Shown in pieces: positions 1 through 6,166 of a DNA stretch of 6,772 nt. This DNA is from Candidatus Zixiibacteriota bacterium (GTDB taxonomy: Bacteria; Zixibacteria; MSB-5A5; GN15; PGXB01). The stretch's first letter is position 1. The number at the start of each line of letters is the position of its first letter. The notes beneath the pieces are model-generated. The model had not been told where the DNA came from. It ran no database searches and saw only the letters and a program-made list of their open reading frames with translations. The stretch spans positions 1 through 6,772 of the forward strand of contig JAAERC010000734.1 of assembly GCA_024230695.1 (NCBI GenBank). The letters run 5' to 3'. The position numbers and the translations under genes were made by a program.

Positions 1-444
1 CTTCTTCGAGAATATATCGACATTAACAAAAAAGAAAATGAAGTTCTGCTTTTTTCGGCGCATGCTTTACCGCAGGAGTTTGTTGATGCCGGTGACCCAT
101 ATGTTGAACAGATCAAGACTACGGCTATGTTAGCGGCTGATAGTCGGGAACATTATGTTTCGTATCAGAGTCGAACCGGTCCTGTTAACTGGGTCGGGCC
201 CGATACAATTGAGACCGCACGTCGCTTATTGAATGAGGGGAAATCAATTTTTGTTGTTCCGGTAAGTTTTGTTTGCGATCATATCGAGACATTGTATGAA
301 ATTGATATTGACCTAATAGAAAAACTTGGTGCAAAGGCGGCGAACCGCATCAGACGGATGCCGATGTTTAACGATGATTCTAAATTCACCAATGTTCTGG
401 TTGATTTAATCAAAGGAGTTATTGATAAAAATGTCACAACTTGA
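1..444 (+). CDS. hemH: Ferrochelatase, C-terminal 147 residues (5' end outside window)
   Basis: Inserts ferrous iron into a porphyrin (protoporphyrin IX, or coproporphyrin III in the coproporphyrin-dependent route) at the end of heme synthesis. The frame is open from base 1 to the TGA at 442-444, so the gene starts upstream of the window. Visible family signatures, numbered from the first codon here: FSAHALP at 18-24, whose His21 is the family's metal/porphyrin-site histidine; SYQSRTGP..W.GP at about 54-66; and VPVSFVCDHIETLYEID at about 86-102, with Glu96 as the second conserved active-site residue. The C-terminal end is short, with no cysteine cluster for an iron-sulfur cluster after the catalytic region. 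It overlaps the next heme gene by 14 nt, so the two are very probably co-transcribed and translationally coupled. The family assignment is secure; which porphyrin is used cannot be told from this fragment. Confidence 0.95.
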   Translation, partial: LLREYIDINKKENEVLLFSAHALPQEFVDAGDPYVEQIKTTAMLAADSREHYVSYQSRTGPVNWVGPDTIETARRLLNEGKSIFVVPVSFVCDHIETLYEIDIDLIEKLGAKAANRIRRMPMFNDDSKFTNVLVDLIKGVIDKNVTT

Positions 445-1801
445 TGTTGTTATAATCGGTGGCGGAATCTCCGGGCTTTCGGCTCTTCATTTTTTAAGGC
501 GAAAAAATCCGGAGTTGAATATCAGATTGTATGAATCTGATTCAAAACCGGGTGGTACTATCGGAACCGACTATATCGATGGATACAGTTTTGATCATGG
601 TCCCAATGGTTTTCTTGATCGTGAACCATTAACATTGGAGTTATGTGACCAATTGGGTTTGACCGATCTTTTGGAAAGAGCCAATGAAAAGGCGGAAAAA
701 AGGTTTATTCTTCGAAAAGGGAAACTTCGCGAGGTACCAATATCGCCACCAAAATTTCTTTCATCTGATATTCTAAGCTTACGCGGGAAATTACGAGTTA
801 TGATGGAACCGTTTAGCCCCGGGCTTGGTGATATTCCTGACGAATCATTATACGATTTCGCAAAACGACATATGGGAAAAGAGGCGGCCGATTATCTTAT
901 CCAACCGATGGTTTCCGGGATTTTTGGCGGTTTGGCTGAAAGGTTATCACTAAAATCATGTTTCCCAATTATGGCCGAGATGGAAAAAGAGTATGGTTCA
1001 TTATTCAAAGCGATGATAAAAAAGGCAAAGAAAGCCAAAGCCGAGGGTAAGAAGTCCGGTGGGCCGGGAGGTCCGGGCGGCCGTCTAACATCTGTTCGAG
1101 GTGGACTGTATGGTATAATCGAACGATTTATGGAACTCTATTCAGACTTAGTTCAATTAGATACACCGGTCAAATCGATTATTAAAGAAGAATCAAATTA
1201 TCTAATAAATTTTGAAAATAGTCAAAATATCCGGACCAAACATATTATTATCGCGACTCCATCGTATGTTGCCGCCCAAATAACAAAACAACTCTCTGAA
1301 AATTTATCTGCATCATTTGCAAAAATAGAATATGCGCCAATCGCGGTTGTATGCCAGGGGTATCAGAAATCAAATGTGGAACATCCTTTAGAGGGATTCG
1401 GTTTTCTTGTCCCCCAAAAAGAAAACAAGAGGATACTCGGCTCGATCTGGACATCATCAATATTTTCCGAACGTGCCCCAAAAGATCATGCGCAGTTTCG
1501 AACGATGATCGGCGGGGATGGGGATCACGAATCGCTTCAGCTATCCGATGAGGACCTTATTAGTAAGGTAGAATCAGATCTGGATTCTATTATTGGAATT
1601 GAGGCGGCACCGGAGATCACATCAATTTATAGATGGAAAAATGGCATCCCACAGTACAAAATCGGACATAGTGATGTAATGAACAGAATCGAAACCGAAC
1701 TTAATATGTTTGAGAATATTTTTATTACCGGCAATGCTTACTATGGAATCGGTTTGAATGATTGTGTCAAACAGTCACATGCAATAGCTCAAAAAATATA
1801 A
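431..1801 (+). CDS. hemY: Oxygen-type FAD-dependent protoporphyrinogen/coproporphyrinogen oxidase (HemY/HemG family)
   Basis: Predicted to oxidise protoporphyrinogen IX (or coproporphyrinogen III) to the porphyrin, supplying the substrate of the ferrochelatase encoded just upstream. 456 aa, the usual family length. The N-terminal dinucleotide fold is clear: GGGISGL (Gly10, Gly12, Gly15), the FAD-ribose acid Glu35 in LYESD, then KPGG and DHGPNGF (about 56-61). The middle part has the family's QPMVSGIFGG..ERLSLKSCFP (about 158-179). The C-terminus carries the FAD-closing motif GNAYYGIGLNDC (434-445). The ATG at 431 is preferred over an in-frame TTG at 422: AAAGGAG at 412-418 is 12 nt before the ATG but only 3 nt before the TTG, and the protein then begins directly before the first beta strand. 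Residues 197-218 form a Lys- then Gly/Pro-rich low-complexity loop. A plain HemY versus CgoX (coproporphyrin pathway) assignment cannot be made from sequence by eye. Confidence 0.93.
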   Translation: MSQLDVVIIGGGISGLSALHFLRRKNPELNIRLYESDSKPGGTIGTDYIDGYSFDHGPNGFLDREPLTLELCDQLGLTDLLERANEKAEKRFILRKGKLREVPISPPKFLSSDILSLRGKLRVMMEPFSPGLGDIPDESLYDFAKRHMGKEAADYLIQPMVSGIFGGLAERLSLKSCFPIMAEMEKEYGSLFKAMIKKAKKAKAEGKKSGGPGGPGGRLTSVRGGLYGIIERFMELYSDLVQLDTPVKSIIKEESNYLINFENSQNIRTKHIIIATPSYVAAQITKQLSENLSASFAKIEYAPIAVVCQGYQKSNVEHPLEGFGFLVPQKENKRILGSIWTSSIFSERAPKDHAQFRTMIGGDGDHESLQLSDEDLISKVESDLDSIIGIEAAPEITSIYRWKNGIPQYKIGHSDVMNRIETELNMFENIFITGNAYYGIGLNDCVKQSHAIAQKI

Positions 1802-1815
1802 AACTTAAATCCAAT

Positions 1816-1853
1816 AAAAAAACTCCCCCGAATAAACTAATATCCGAAGGAGT
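1816..1853 (-). terminator. Rho-independent terminator of the propeller lipoprotein gene
   Basis: Read on the - strand, bases 1853-1841 pair with 1834-1822 as a continuous 13-bp stem (ten Watson-Crick and three G-U pairs) around the loop UUAGUU. A run of seven U follows (1822-1816, the first one closing the stem). The three G-U positions become A-C mismatches on the + strand, which also lacks a good U run (only GATTTTA after the stem). The element therefore serves the - strand gene ending at 1880, 26 nt away, and is at best a weak terminator for hemY. Confidence 0.85.
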
Positions 1854-1879
1854 GATTTTAGAGAACAGTAATAATATTT

Positions 1880-2947
1880 TTAGATATCACTATCCGCCTG
1901 CGTAAAAACCTCAGTATTCTCTTTTTTTACCGGTTCTATCAGTGTTCTGACAGAATAACCTCGTTTTACAAATATACCTCCATTCTCATCGGCGGCGATC
2001 ACCTTGTTCCCCATCAGCCGAACAACGTCCGCCGGCATAGTTTCAAATTTCCTGACCGGATAAAGGTTTTTGTCGAAATAAGAAATTACTCCCTTATCGG
2101 TTCCGACATAAACCATCCAATCAGAGGCGTCAATTGAATTTACAATATTCGATGGCATCCCGATCTCGTCGGTCCAGTGTTCCCAACGTCCACCGTCATA
2201 AACAAAAAATCCTGTAGCGGCGCCGACAAAAAGATGATCATGGTTAAAAGCGATGTCGTAAACATAATCGAAAATTGTTGTATCACGAACAAGATGGCGC
2301 TTCAGGAACCGATCTCCATCCCACCTGAAAAGACCTTGACCATCGGTTCCAACCCAAAGACCATTATTATCAAAGGTCATACAGGTAATGTTAACATCAT
2401 CAAGCAGACATTCTTCACTGATCAACCCTTTACTGATTAGACCCTGATCGGTGCCGATTAATAGCCGATTTGAATCACTTAATAAATTAGTTATTTGACC
2501 TTCAAATTCAAGCGCCACCGGTTCGAGCATATTATCCTTGATGATATATAGTCTGTCGCTGGCAGTGTATAAATTGCCATCATGAAACGCCAGTGATCTG
2601 AATGTTTTGCCGTTGCCAATACAACCGGTACTTTGATCAGTAAAATTGTAGGCAATAACACCATCATTAGTTGCCGCATAAAGAACCGAATCATAGATTA
2701 TGATTTCATTAACTCCTGGAGTTTTTTCAGAAAGTAATTCGGGTGCTTCAACAAAGTTTTTATCGAGTGTAACAGATGCGAAACTGGCTTCGACAAAATC
2801 TTCTGCAATTTGGGTCGCGGCGGTATCGACAGCCTGTTTCACTGCCGAGAACTGACCGGTATCCTCACCGCCAGAGCATCCATAAAGAAGTCCCATTGCG
2901 ATCATTAGGACAGCTCCGAGTGTTTGAGTGTTAATTCTTTTTGACAT
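1880..2947 (-). CDS. Lipoprotein with about seven beta-propeller (two-component regulator propeller type) repeats
   Basis: 355 aa. The start is the ATG at 2947-2945, not an in-frame ATG 39 codons upstream. AAAGGAG lies 7 nt before it, and it begins a classical lipoprotein signal: MSKR, hydrophobic stretch about 8-22, lipobox LYGC with Cys24. Ser at +2 argues for outer-membrane rather than inner-membrane retention. After a Ser/Thr/Ala-rich linker (about 25-75) the rest is built of short repeats of the form 'hydrophobic ... LyvGTd.Gl..y', at about 79-101, 116-139, 152-174, 187-214, 229-258, 269-292 and 308-330. Repeats 4-6 are clearest (LWVGTDGQGLFRWDG, LFVGAATGFFVYDGGRW, VYVGTDKGVISYF). Such repeats are known from the extracellular part of large hybrid sensor kinases. 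Here they stand alone, with no kinase or catalytic domain, so the role is unknown; binding of a ligand or partner in the envelope is plausible. It is a single-gene unit, convergent with hemY and divergent from the sensor operon. Confidence 0.85.
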   Translation of the reverse strand: MSKRINTQTLGAVLMIAMGLLYGCSGGEDTGQFSAVKQAVDTAATQIAEDFVEASFASVTLDKNFVEAPELLSEKTPGVNEIIIYDSVLYAATNDGVIAYNFTDQSTGCIGNGKTFRSLAFHDGNLYTASDRLYIIKDNMLEPVALEFEGQITNLLSDSNRLLIGTDQGLISKGLISEECLLDDVNITCMTFDNNGLWVGTDGQGLFRWDGDRFLKRHLVRDTTIFDYVYDIAFNHDHLFVGAATGFFVYDGGRWEHWTDEIGMPSNIVNSIDASDWMVYVGTDKGVISYFDKNLYPVRKFETMPADVVRLMGNKVIAADENGGIFVKRGYSVRTLIEPVKKENTEVFTQADSDI

Positions 2948-2954
2948 TTTATGT

Positions 2955-2961
2955 CTCCTTT
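2955..2961 (-). promoter_or_regulatory. Shine-Dalgarno of the propeller lipoprotein gene
   Basis: On the - strand AAAGGAG sits 7 nt before the ATG at 2947. It decides this start over the upstream in-frame ATG at 3064, which would put 39 non-signal residues before the lipoprotein signal peptide. Confidence 0.85.
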
Positions 2962-2989
2962 CGGTTAGTGGTTTCTGATTTAAGTAACT

Positions 2990-3005
2990 ATCAAAGTTTG
3001 TGCCA
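2990..3005 (-). promoter_or_regulatory. Candidate sigma-54 (-24/-12) promoter for the propeller lipoprotein gene
   Basis: Read on the - strand from 3005: TGGCACAAACTTTGAT. It matches the sigma-54 consensus TGGCAC-N5-TTGC(A/T) at all six -24 positions, with correct spacing and TTG at -12; the deviation is A for the conserved C of the -12 GC. Transcription would start near 2979, giving a leader of about 32 nt that contains the Shine-Dalgarno. An alternative sigma-70-like pair, TTGCCA (3064-3059) - 17 nt - TAACAT (3041-3036), also exists but has a poor -10. The missing -12 C is the main reason for doubt. Confidence 0.4.
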
Positions 3006-3070
3006 AAAACATATAGTGTTGTTAGAGAATAAGTTATGTTAGTTGAATGACTAATATTTGGCAATAAACC

Positions 3071-3086
3071 GTGTCATAATTGACAC
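3071..3086. promoter_or_regulatory. Inverted repeat GTGTCA-TAAT-TGACAC, candidate regulator binding site
   Basis: Perfect 6-bp arms around a 4-bp A/T spacer, the form of a dimer operator. Its centre lies about 100 bp upstream of the transcription start predicted from the sigma-54-like element on the - strand. That is the usual distance for an enhancer site of an NtrC-family activator. The right arm also contains TTGACA, a possible -35 box for the + strand operon (with TAACAT 18 nt further). Either role is inference; the repeat itself is read directly. Confidence 0.5.
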
Positions 3087-3102
3087 AATGGCAAAACCAT
3101 TG
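3086..3102. repeat. Inverted repeat CAATGG-CAAAA-CCATTG
   Basis: Perfect 6-bp arms with a 5-bp loop, sharing its first base with the end of the preceding inverted repeat. It could be a second operator, or a small hairpin with no U run, so it is not a terminator. It is too short to be sure that it is functional. Confidence 0.35.
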
Positions 3103-3130
3103 GTAACATTATGATAATCAACTATTTATA

Positions 3131-3146
3131 TTGGCAAATATGACAC
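3131..3146. promoter_or_regulatory. Degenerate second copy of the GTGTCA-N4-TGACAC site
   Basis: TTGGCA-AATA-TGACAC: the right arm is identical to that at 3081-3086, the left arm matches at 4 of 6 positions, and the A/T-only 4-bp spacer is kept. It begins exactly 60 bp from the first site, so the two would lie on roughly the same face of the helix. This fits tandem sites for an oligomeric activator, but one arm is weak. Confidence 0.3.
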
Positions 3147-3230
3147 AGTGGGCGATAAAGACAAAAAAACCTTGTATATCTTGCAGTCCCGCTGTTATTT
3201 AGATTAAATTGAACATATGAATGCTTCTTT

Positions 3231-4520
3231 ATGTGTATAATGAATATGAGACTTACTTTTTTAATATTTATATTTTTAATGATTTTCGGCTCTGGTTTAT
3301 GTTTGGCCGATGAAGTTGAGAAAATCAATACGGAAATTATTCAGAAAAAAATGGATCGTTTCTATTTTGCGACTGGTGTTGAAGAAAATATATTTCAGGA
3401 TTGTTCATATATTATAATTAAATCAAATGATACATTATATAAAGGTCTCATCGAGGCATCATATCCGGGCGTCTCATACAGTTACCAAATAGATAATATT
3501 TCTGATACAATCAATATAGATTCATTTGTTGCGTATATTCAACCGGCAGCAATTGACAGCCTTACACCTATTAAAATAGGTATTCTAAAAAGTATACCAT
3601 ATGGTTCATTATCCAATTTTCCGGGAATTATATCGGTGACATTGTCGAGTGATTCAGCACGTATTGGCGAATCTAAATATGGTAACATTCTCCATACTCA
3701 TCATTATGATTCCGAAATGAAAATGTTATGGGATTTTGAAGCAGGAATTATTGATGCATACATATCATATAATGCTGAAAACAGATCGCATATAGGCCAA
3801 ACATCAATTAGTACACCGGCACCATTTTATGTGGCGATGATTCCTAATATATCGAAACCAGTGAATAACAAGGCCTTTTTAACTACATCACTATACTACC
3901 GATTTAACGCAGAAAGAATATCGACTTTATTTGATGGTGATAATGTAACAGTTCAAAATTGTTTGTTTCCATGTTTAAGAAAATTCAAAAGAATGTATGA
4001 ATATAACCCGGAAAACGGAAGAAATCTTCTAAACTATATGGATAAAAAACCTAAGAAAATATTTATTAAATTACAGAACGAGTCTTTGGAAAAATTAGGA
4101 CAGTATTTTGCCGATGTCCTCAGTCGTGATCGGATTAAAACAAGATTCACAGAAGATAATGACAAGGCTGACATCAATCTGAAGTTTGTTTCGTTATATG
4201 ATCCGTTTTATTCTATTCTTACATTTATTGAGAGCGATTTGTTAGAATATAAAGATACCAATAATACATTCTTAGAGTTATTGGATATTCTTGAATATTA
4301 TAAGACCGTCACCTATATGACCAGTCAGATATATCTTCCAGAACGGGTTCAGCGTCCTCTTATAGAAGATATTGGTGTTTTTCCATTATTGAGACCATCG
4401 CTGTTTTTTAGGTCATCCGATAACCTCAAAGGATTTGCCTTTGATAATAACGGCCTTATGGACTTGAGTAATTTACGAAAAGTTATTTTGCCTCAAAAAA
4501 TTGCCGGAGCTGACCGGTGA
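3231..4520 (+). CDS. Exported protein resembling a shortened family-5 solute-binding protein, linked to a sensor kinase
   Basis: 429 aa. The signal peptide runs from MRLTFLIFIFLMIFG to a likely signal peptidase I site after CLA (residue 26); the cysteine there lacks a proper lipobox. From about residue 170 the order of features follows family-5 (peptide/nickel type) binding proteins: AGIIDAYIS (171-179); PAPFYVAMIPN (196-206); an 'NKAFLTTSLYYRFNAERI' helix (213-230); YNPENGRNLL (258-267); a beta strand KKIFIKLQN; KADINLKFVSLYDPFYSIL (312-330); and IEDIGVFPLLRPS....LKGFAFDNNGLMDLSNL near the end (378-415). The family is usually 500 residues or more, and the N-terminal lobe here is reduced and not recognisable. 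No Shine-Dalgarno precedes 3231 or the in-frame ATGs at 3240 and 3246, so the exact start is uncertain; 3246 gives the most compact signal peptide. Three cysteines remain in the mature part (58, 244, 248). There is no ABC permease or ATPase nearby. The 4-nt overlap with the kinase suggests a sensing accessory rather than transport. The family call is by eye only. Confidence 0.6.
   Translation: MCIMNMRLTFLIFIFLMIFGSGLCLADEVEKINTEIIQKKMDRFYFATGVEENIFQDCSYIIIKSNDTLYKGLIEASYPGVSYSYQIDNISDTINIDSFVAYIQPAAIDSLTPIKIGILKSIPYGSLSNFPGIISVTLSSDSARIGESKYGNILHTHHYDSEMKMLWDFEAGIIDAYISYNAENRSHIGQTSISTPAPFYVAMIPNISKPVNNKAFLTTSLYYRFNAERISTLFDGDNVTVQNCLFPCLRKFKRMYEYNPENGRNLLNYMDKKPKKIFIKLQNESLEKLGQYFADVLSRDRIKTRFTEDNDKADINLKFVSLYDPFYSILTFIESDLLEYKDTNNTFLELLDILEYYKTVTYMTSQIYLPERVQRPLIEDIGVFPLLRPSLFFRSSDNLKGFAFDNNGLMDLSNLRKVILPQKIAGADR
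4506..4509 (+). promoter_or_regulatory. Shine-Dalgarno supporting the GTG start of the sensor kinase
   Basis: GGAG ends 7 nt before the GTG at 4517, inside the last codons of the preceding gene. The start GTG and the upstream stop TGA share bases (GTGA, 4517-4520), the arrangement expected for translational coupling. Confidence 0.7.
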
Positions 4521-6163
4521 GTTCAACAACCAAAACCAGATTGTATCTTTTATTAATAGCGATTCTGCCGTCGTTATTGATCGTCTCGGTGATTTATTTT
4601 TATTCAATCAAGCAGTACGAACAACTTGGCGGCGAAAAAACTTATGAAAGCCTTAATCATTTTAATGAACTTTATAACTCTTATTTGAACGATCTTTCAA
4701 GTAAAGCAATCGAGTTATCTCAATCCGATGATATCAAAAGAGCGGTACTGTTGATAAAATCAAATCGAAAACAACAAGTTGATTTATCTTCATCCCGTAA
4801 AATATTCGATATTATAGAAATTGTTGATTCAAATTATATAGTGCAAGCCAGCGCTCATCGACCGGGGCTTATCGGTGAGGTTATAAAAGTTCCCAATATA
4901 AGTAATAATTCTGATAGCACCCAATATTTTGAAAATATTGAATATGACATGAACGGACGGTTTGCCGTTCTGGGATTTCTTGTACCTATCGAAAACAATT
5001 ACTATTTGTATTTATCAAAATATATCGATTCAAATTTGATTTTGTTAACAGGACAGCTGTTACAGGCCGATATTGAACTATTATTTGCCGAGGACTCAGA
5101 GCCGGATTATACGAAATATGTAAATCTATCAAAAGGTGGCCTGTTTCATATGGCTAATCAGGATAGTCTGGTAGCGATTTTATCCGGAAGTAAACAATCC
5201 AAATATATTCTTTTGGCTAAATTTGATATCGCCGAACAAAAACCGATATTCTTTTCATTACTGCGAATTACAGGCGTAGTCGCTCTTGCCTCAGTTCTTT
5301 TGGCTATTCTGGTTGGGATTTATATAACAGGACAAACAAAAAAGGAGATCGTAAATCTAATTGACGCGACCCAAAAAGTATCCGAAGGTGATCTTTCAAC
5401 TCCGGTGATGGCATATCAGGAGGGAGAATTTTCGCAGTTGGCCGACTCTTTTACAGAAATGAAATCGAAACTTCAAAAAACGCTTGATGATCTGTCCACT
5501 ACCGAAAAAATAGCCGCCTGGAAAGAGATGGGACAAAAAATTGCGCATGAGGTAAAAAATCCATTAACGCCGATTGCGATTTCAATCGACGACCTCCGAC
5601 GCTCATACTATGAGAAACTTCCGGACTTTGACAAAACAATTGATGAGACAACAACTGTTATTAAGATCGAGATTAACAGGCTAATAAAACTTCTTGATCA
5701 ATTTGTTAAGTTTGCCCGTATGGAACCTCCGAAAATCGTTGAAACTGAAATAAAATCAATTGTTGAAAGTATTGCTTCATTATATCAGCAAAATATCGAT
5801 TCAGGAAATTTGAAAATTACAAACAGCAGTAATCATACTAATGCCAAACTTGATGGCGAGAAAATAAAACAGCTTTTAATTAATCTGATTAAAAACGGAT
5901 TAGAATCATCGCCCGAAACTAAAGTAAATGTAACATTTGCTGATACCAATGATGGTCTGCTGATTTGTCTGGATGATACCGGCCCCGGGTTTCCACAGGA
6001 GATAATTGATTCGCATTTTAAACCTTATTCCTCAACGAAAAAGGACGGATCGGGTCTGGGATTGGTGATATCAGCCCGGATAGTACACGATCATGGCGGA
6101 ACGATAACGATTTTTAACAAAGAAGAGGAAGGCGGCAGAGTCGAGATAAATCTGCCTTTATAA
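4517..6163 (+). CDS. Membrane sensor histidine kinase, NtrY-like, with Cache-like extracytoplasmic region
   Basis: 548 aa, GTG start. Layout: transmembrane segment about 9-29; extracytoplasmic region about 31-247; transmembrane segment about 249-271; HAMP linker about 272-325; dimerisation/phosphoacceptor domain with AAWKEMGQKIAHEVKNPLTPI (333-353), His344 being the phosphorylated residue; and a GHKL ATPase domain. The ATPase domain shows an N-box NLIKNGLES (Asn460), G1 DDTGPG (486-491), F-box HFKPYSSTK (500-508) and G2 DGSGLGL (510-516). All catalytic motifs are intact. The string AW.EM..KIAHE.KNPLTPI is characteristic of the NtrY branch. Within the outer region, IIEIVDSNYIVQASAHRPGLIG (about 99-120) and the following VLGFLVPI look like a Cache ligand-binding fold; this is less certain. 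It is encoded between the binding-protein-like gene (4-nt overlap) and the response regulator (3-nt gap), which identifies its phosphorylation partner and points to an envelope signal. The signal molecule is unknown. Confidence 0.92.
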   Translation: MSSTTKTRLYLLLIAILPSLLIVSVIYFYSIKQYEQLGGEKTYESLNHFNELYNSYLNDLSSKAIELSQSDDIKRAVLLIKSNRKQQVDLSSSRKIFDIIEIVDSNYIVQASAHRPGLIGEVIKVPNISNNSDSTQYFENIEYDMNGRFAVLGFLVPIENNYYLYLSKYIDSNLILLTGQLLQADIELLFAEDSEPDYTKYVNLSKGGLFHMANQDSLVAILSGSKQSKYILLAKFDIAEQKPIFFSLLRITGVVALASVLLAILVGIYITGQTKKEIVNLIDATQKVSEGDLSTPVMAYQEGEFSQLADSFTEMKSKLQKTLDDLSTTEKIAAWKEMGQKIAHEVKNPLTPIAISIDDLRRSYYEKLPDFDKTIDETTTVIKIEINRLIKLLDQFVKFARMEPPKIVETEIKSIVESIASLYQQNIDSGNLKITNSSNHTNAKLDGEKIKQLLINLIKNGLESSPETKVNVTFADTNDGLLICLDDTGPGFPQEIIDSHFKPYSSTKKDGSGLGLVISARIVHDHGGTITIFNKEEEGGRVEINLPL

Positions 6164-6166
6164 GAT

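Larger units (their letters stand above)
2948..3230. other. Divergent intergenic control region
   Basis: 283 bp between the start of the propeller lipoprotein (- strand) and the first start of the sensor operon (+ strand). It contains the sigma-54-like element, three inverted-repeat elements and a second, poorer sigma-54-like match on the + strand (TGGCAA-N5-TTGG, 3089-3103). The 80 bp just before 3231 hold no convincing promoter or ribosome binding site; the best -10-like string is TTAAAT at 3204-3209 without a good -35. No RNA gene was recognised. Confidence 0.6.

Noticed and set aside
1248..1551. Open frames of 77 codons (-) and 66 codons (+) within hemY
   Set aside because: They overlap the conserved C-terminal half of hemY and show no independent coding signal.
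2177..2694. Open frames of 87 codons (+) and 67 codons (- in another frame) within the propeller lipoprotein
   Set aside because: Both lie wholly inside a well-supported gene, with no ribosome binding site or recognisable protein features.
2948..3064. 39-codon N-terminal extension of the lipoprotein reading frame up to an ATG at 3064
   Set aside because: It has no ribosome binding site, would bury the lipoprotein signal peptide inside the protein and would cover the sigma-54-like element. The ATG at 2947 has AAAGGAG at ideal spacing.
3089..3103. Second sigma-54-like match on the + strand, TGGCAA-N5-TTGG
   Set aside because: It misses the C at -24 and the invariant -12 C, and the leader to 3231 would be over 110 nt. 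It is more simply explained as part of the inverted repeat there.
3217..3240. Seven-codon upstream reading frame (MNASLCV) whose stop overlaps the ATG at 3240 as TAATG
   Set aside because: No Shine-Dalgarno precedes it and its composition gives no attenuator pattern; such a short frame is expected by chance in A+T-rich DNA.
3122..3328. 68-codon open frame on the - strand covering the control region and the start of the binding-protein-like gene
   Set aside because: No ribosome binding site, low-complexity composition, and overlaps antisense to a supported signal peptide.
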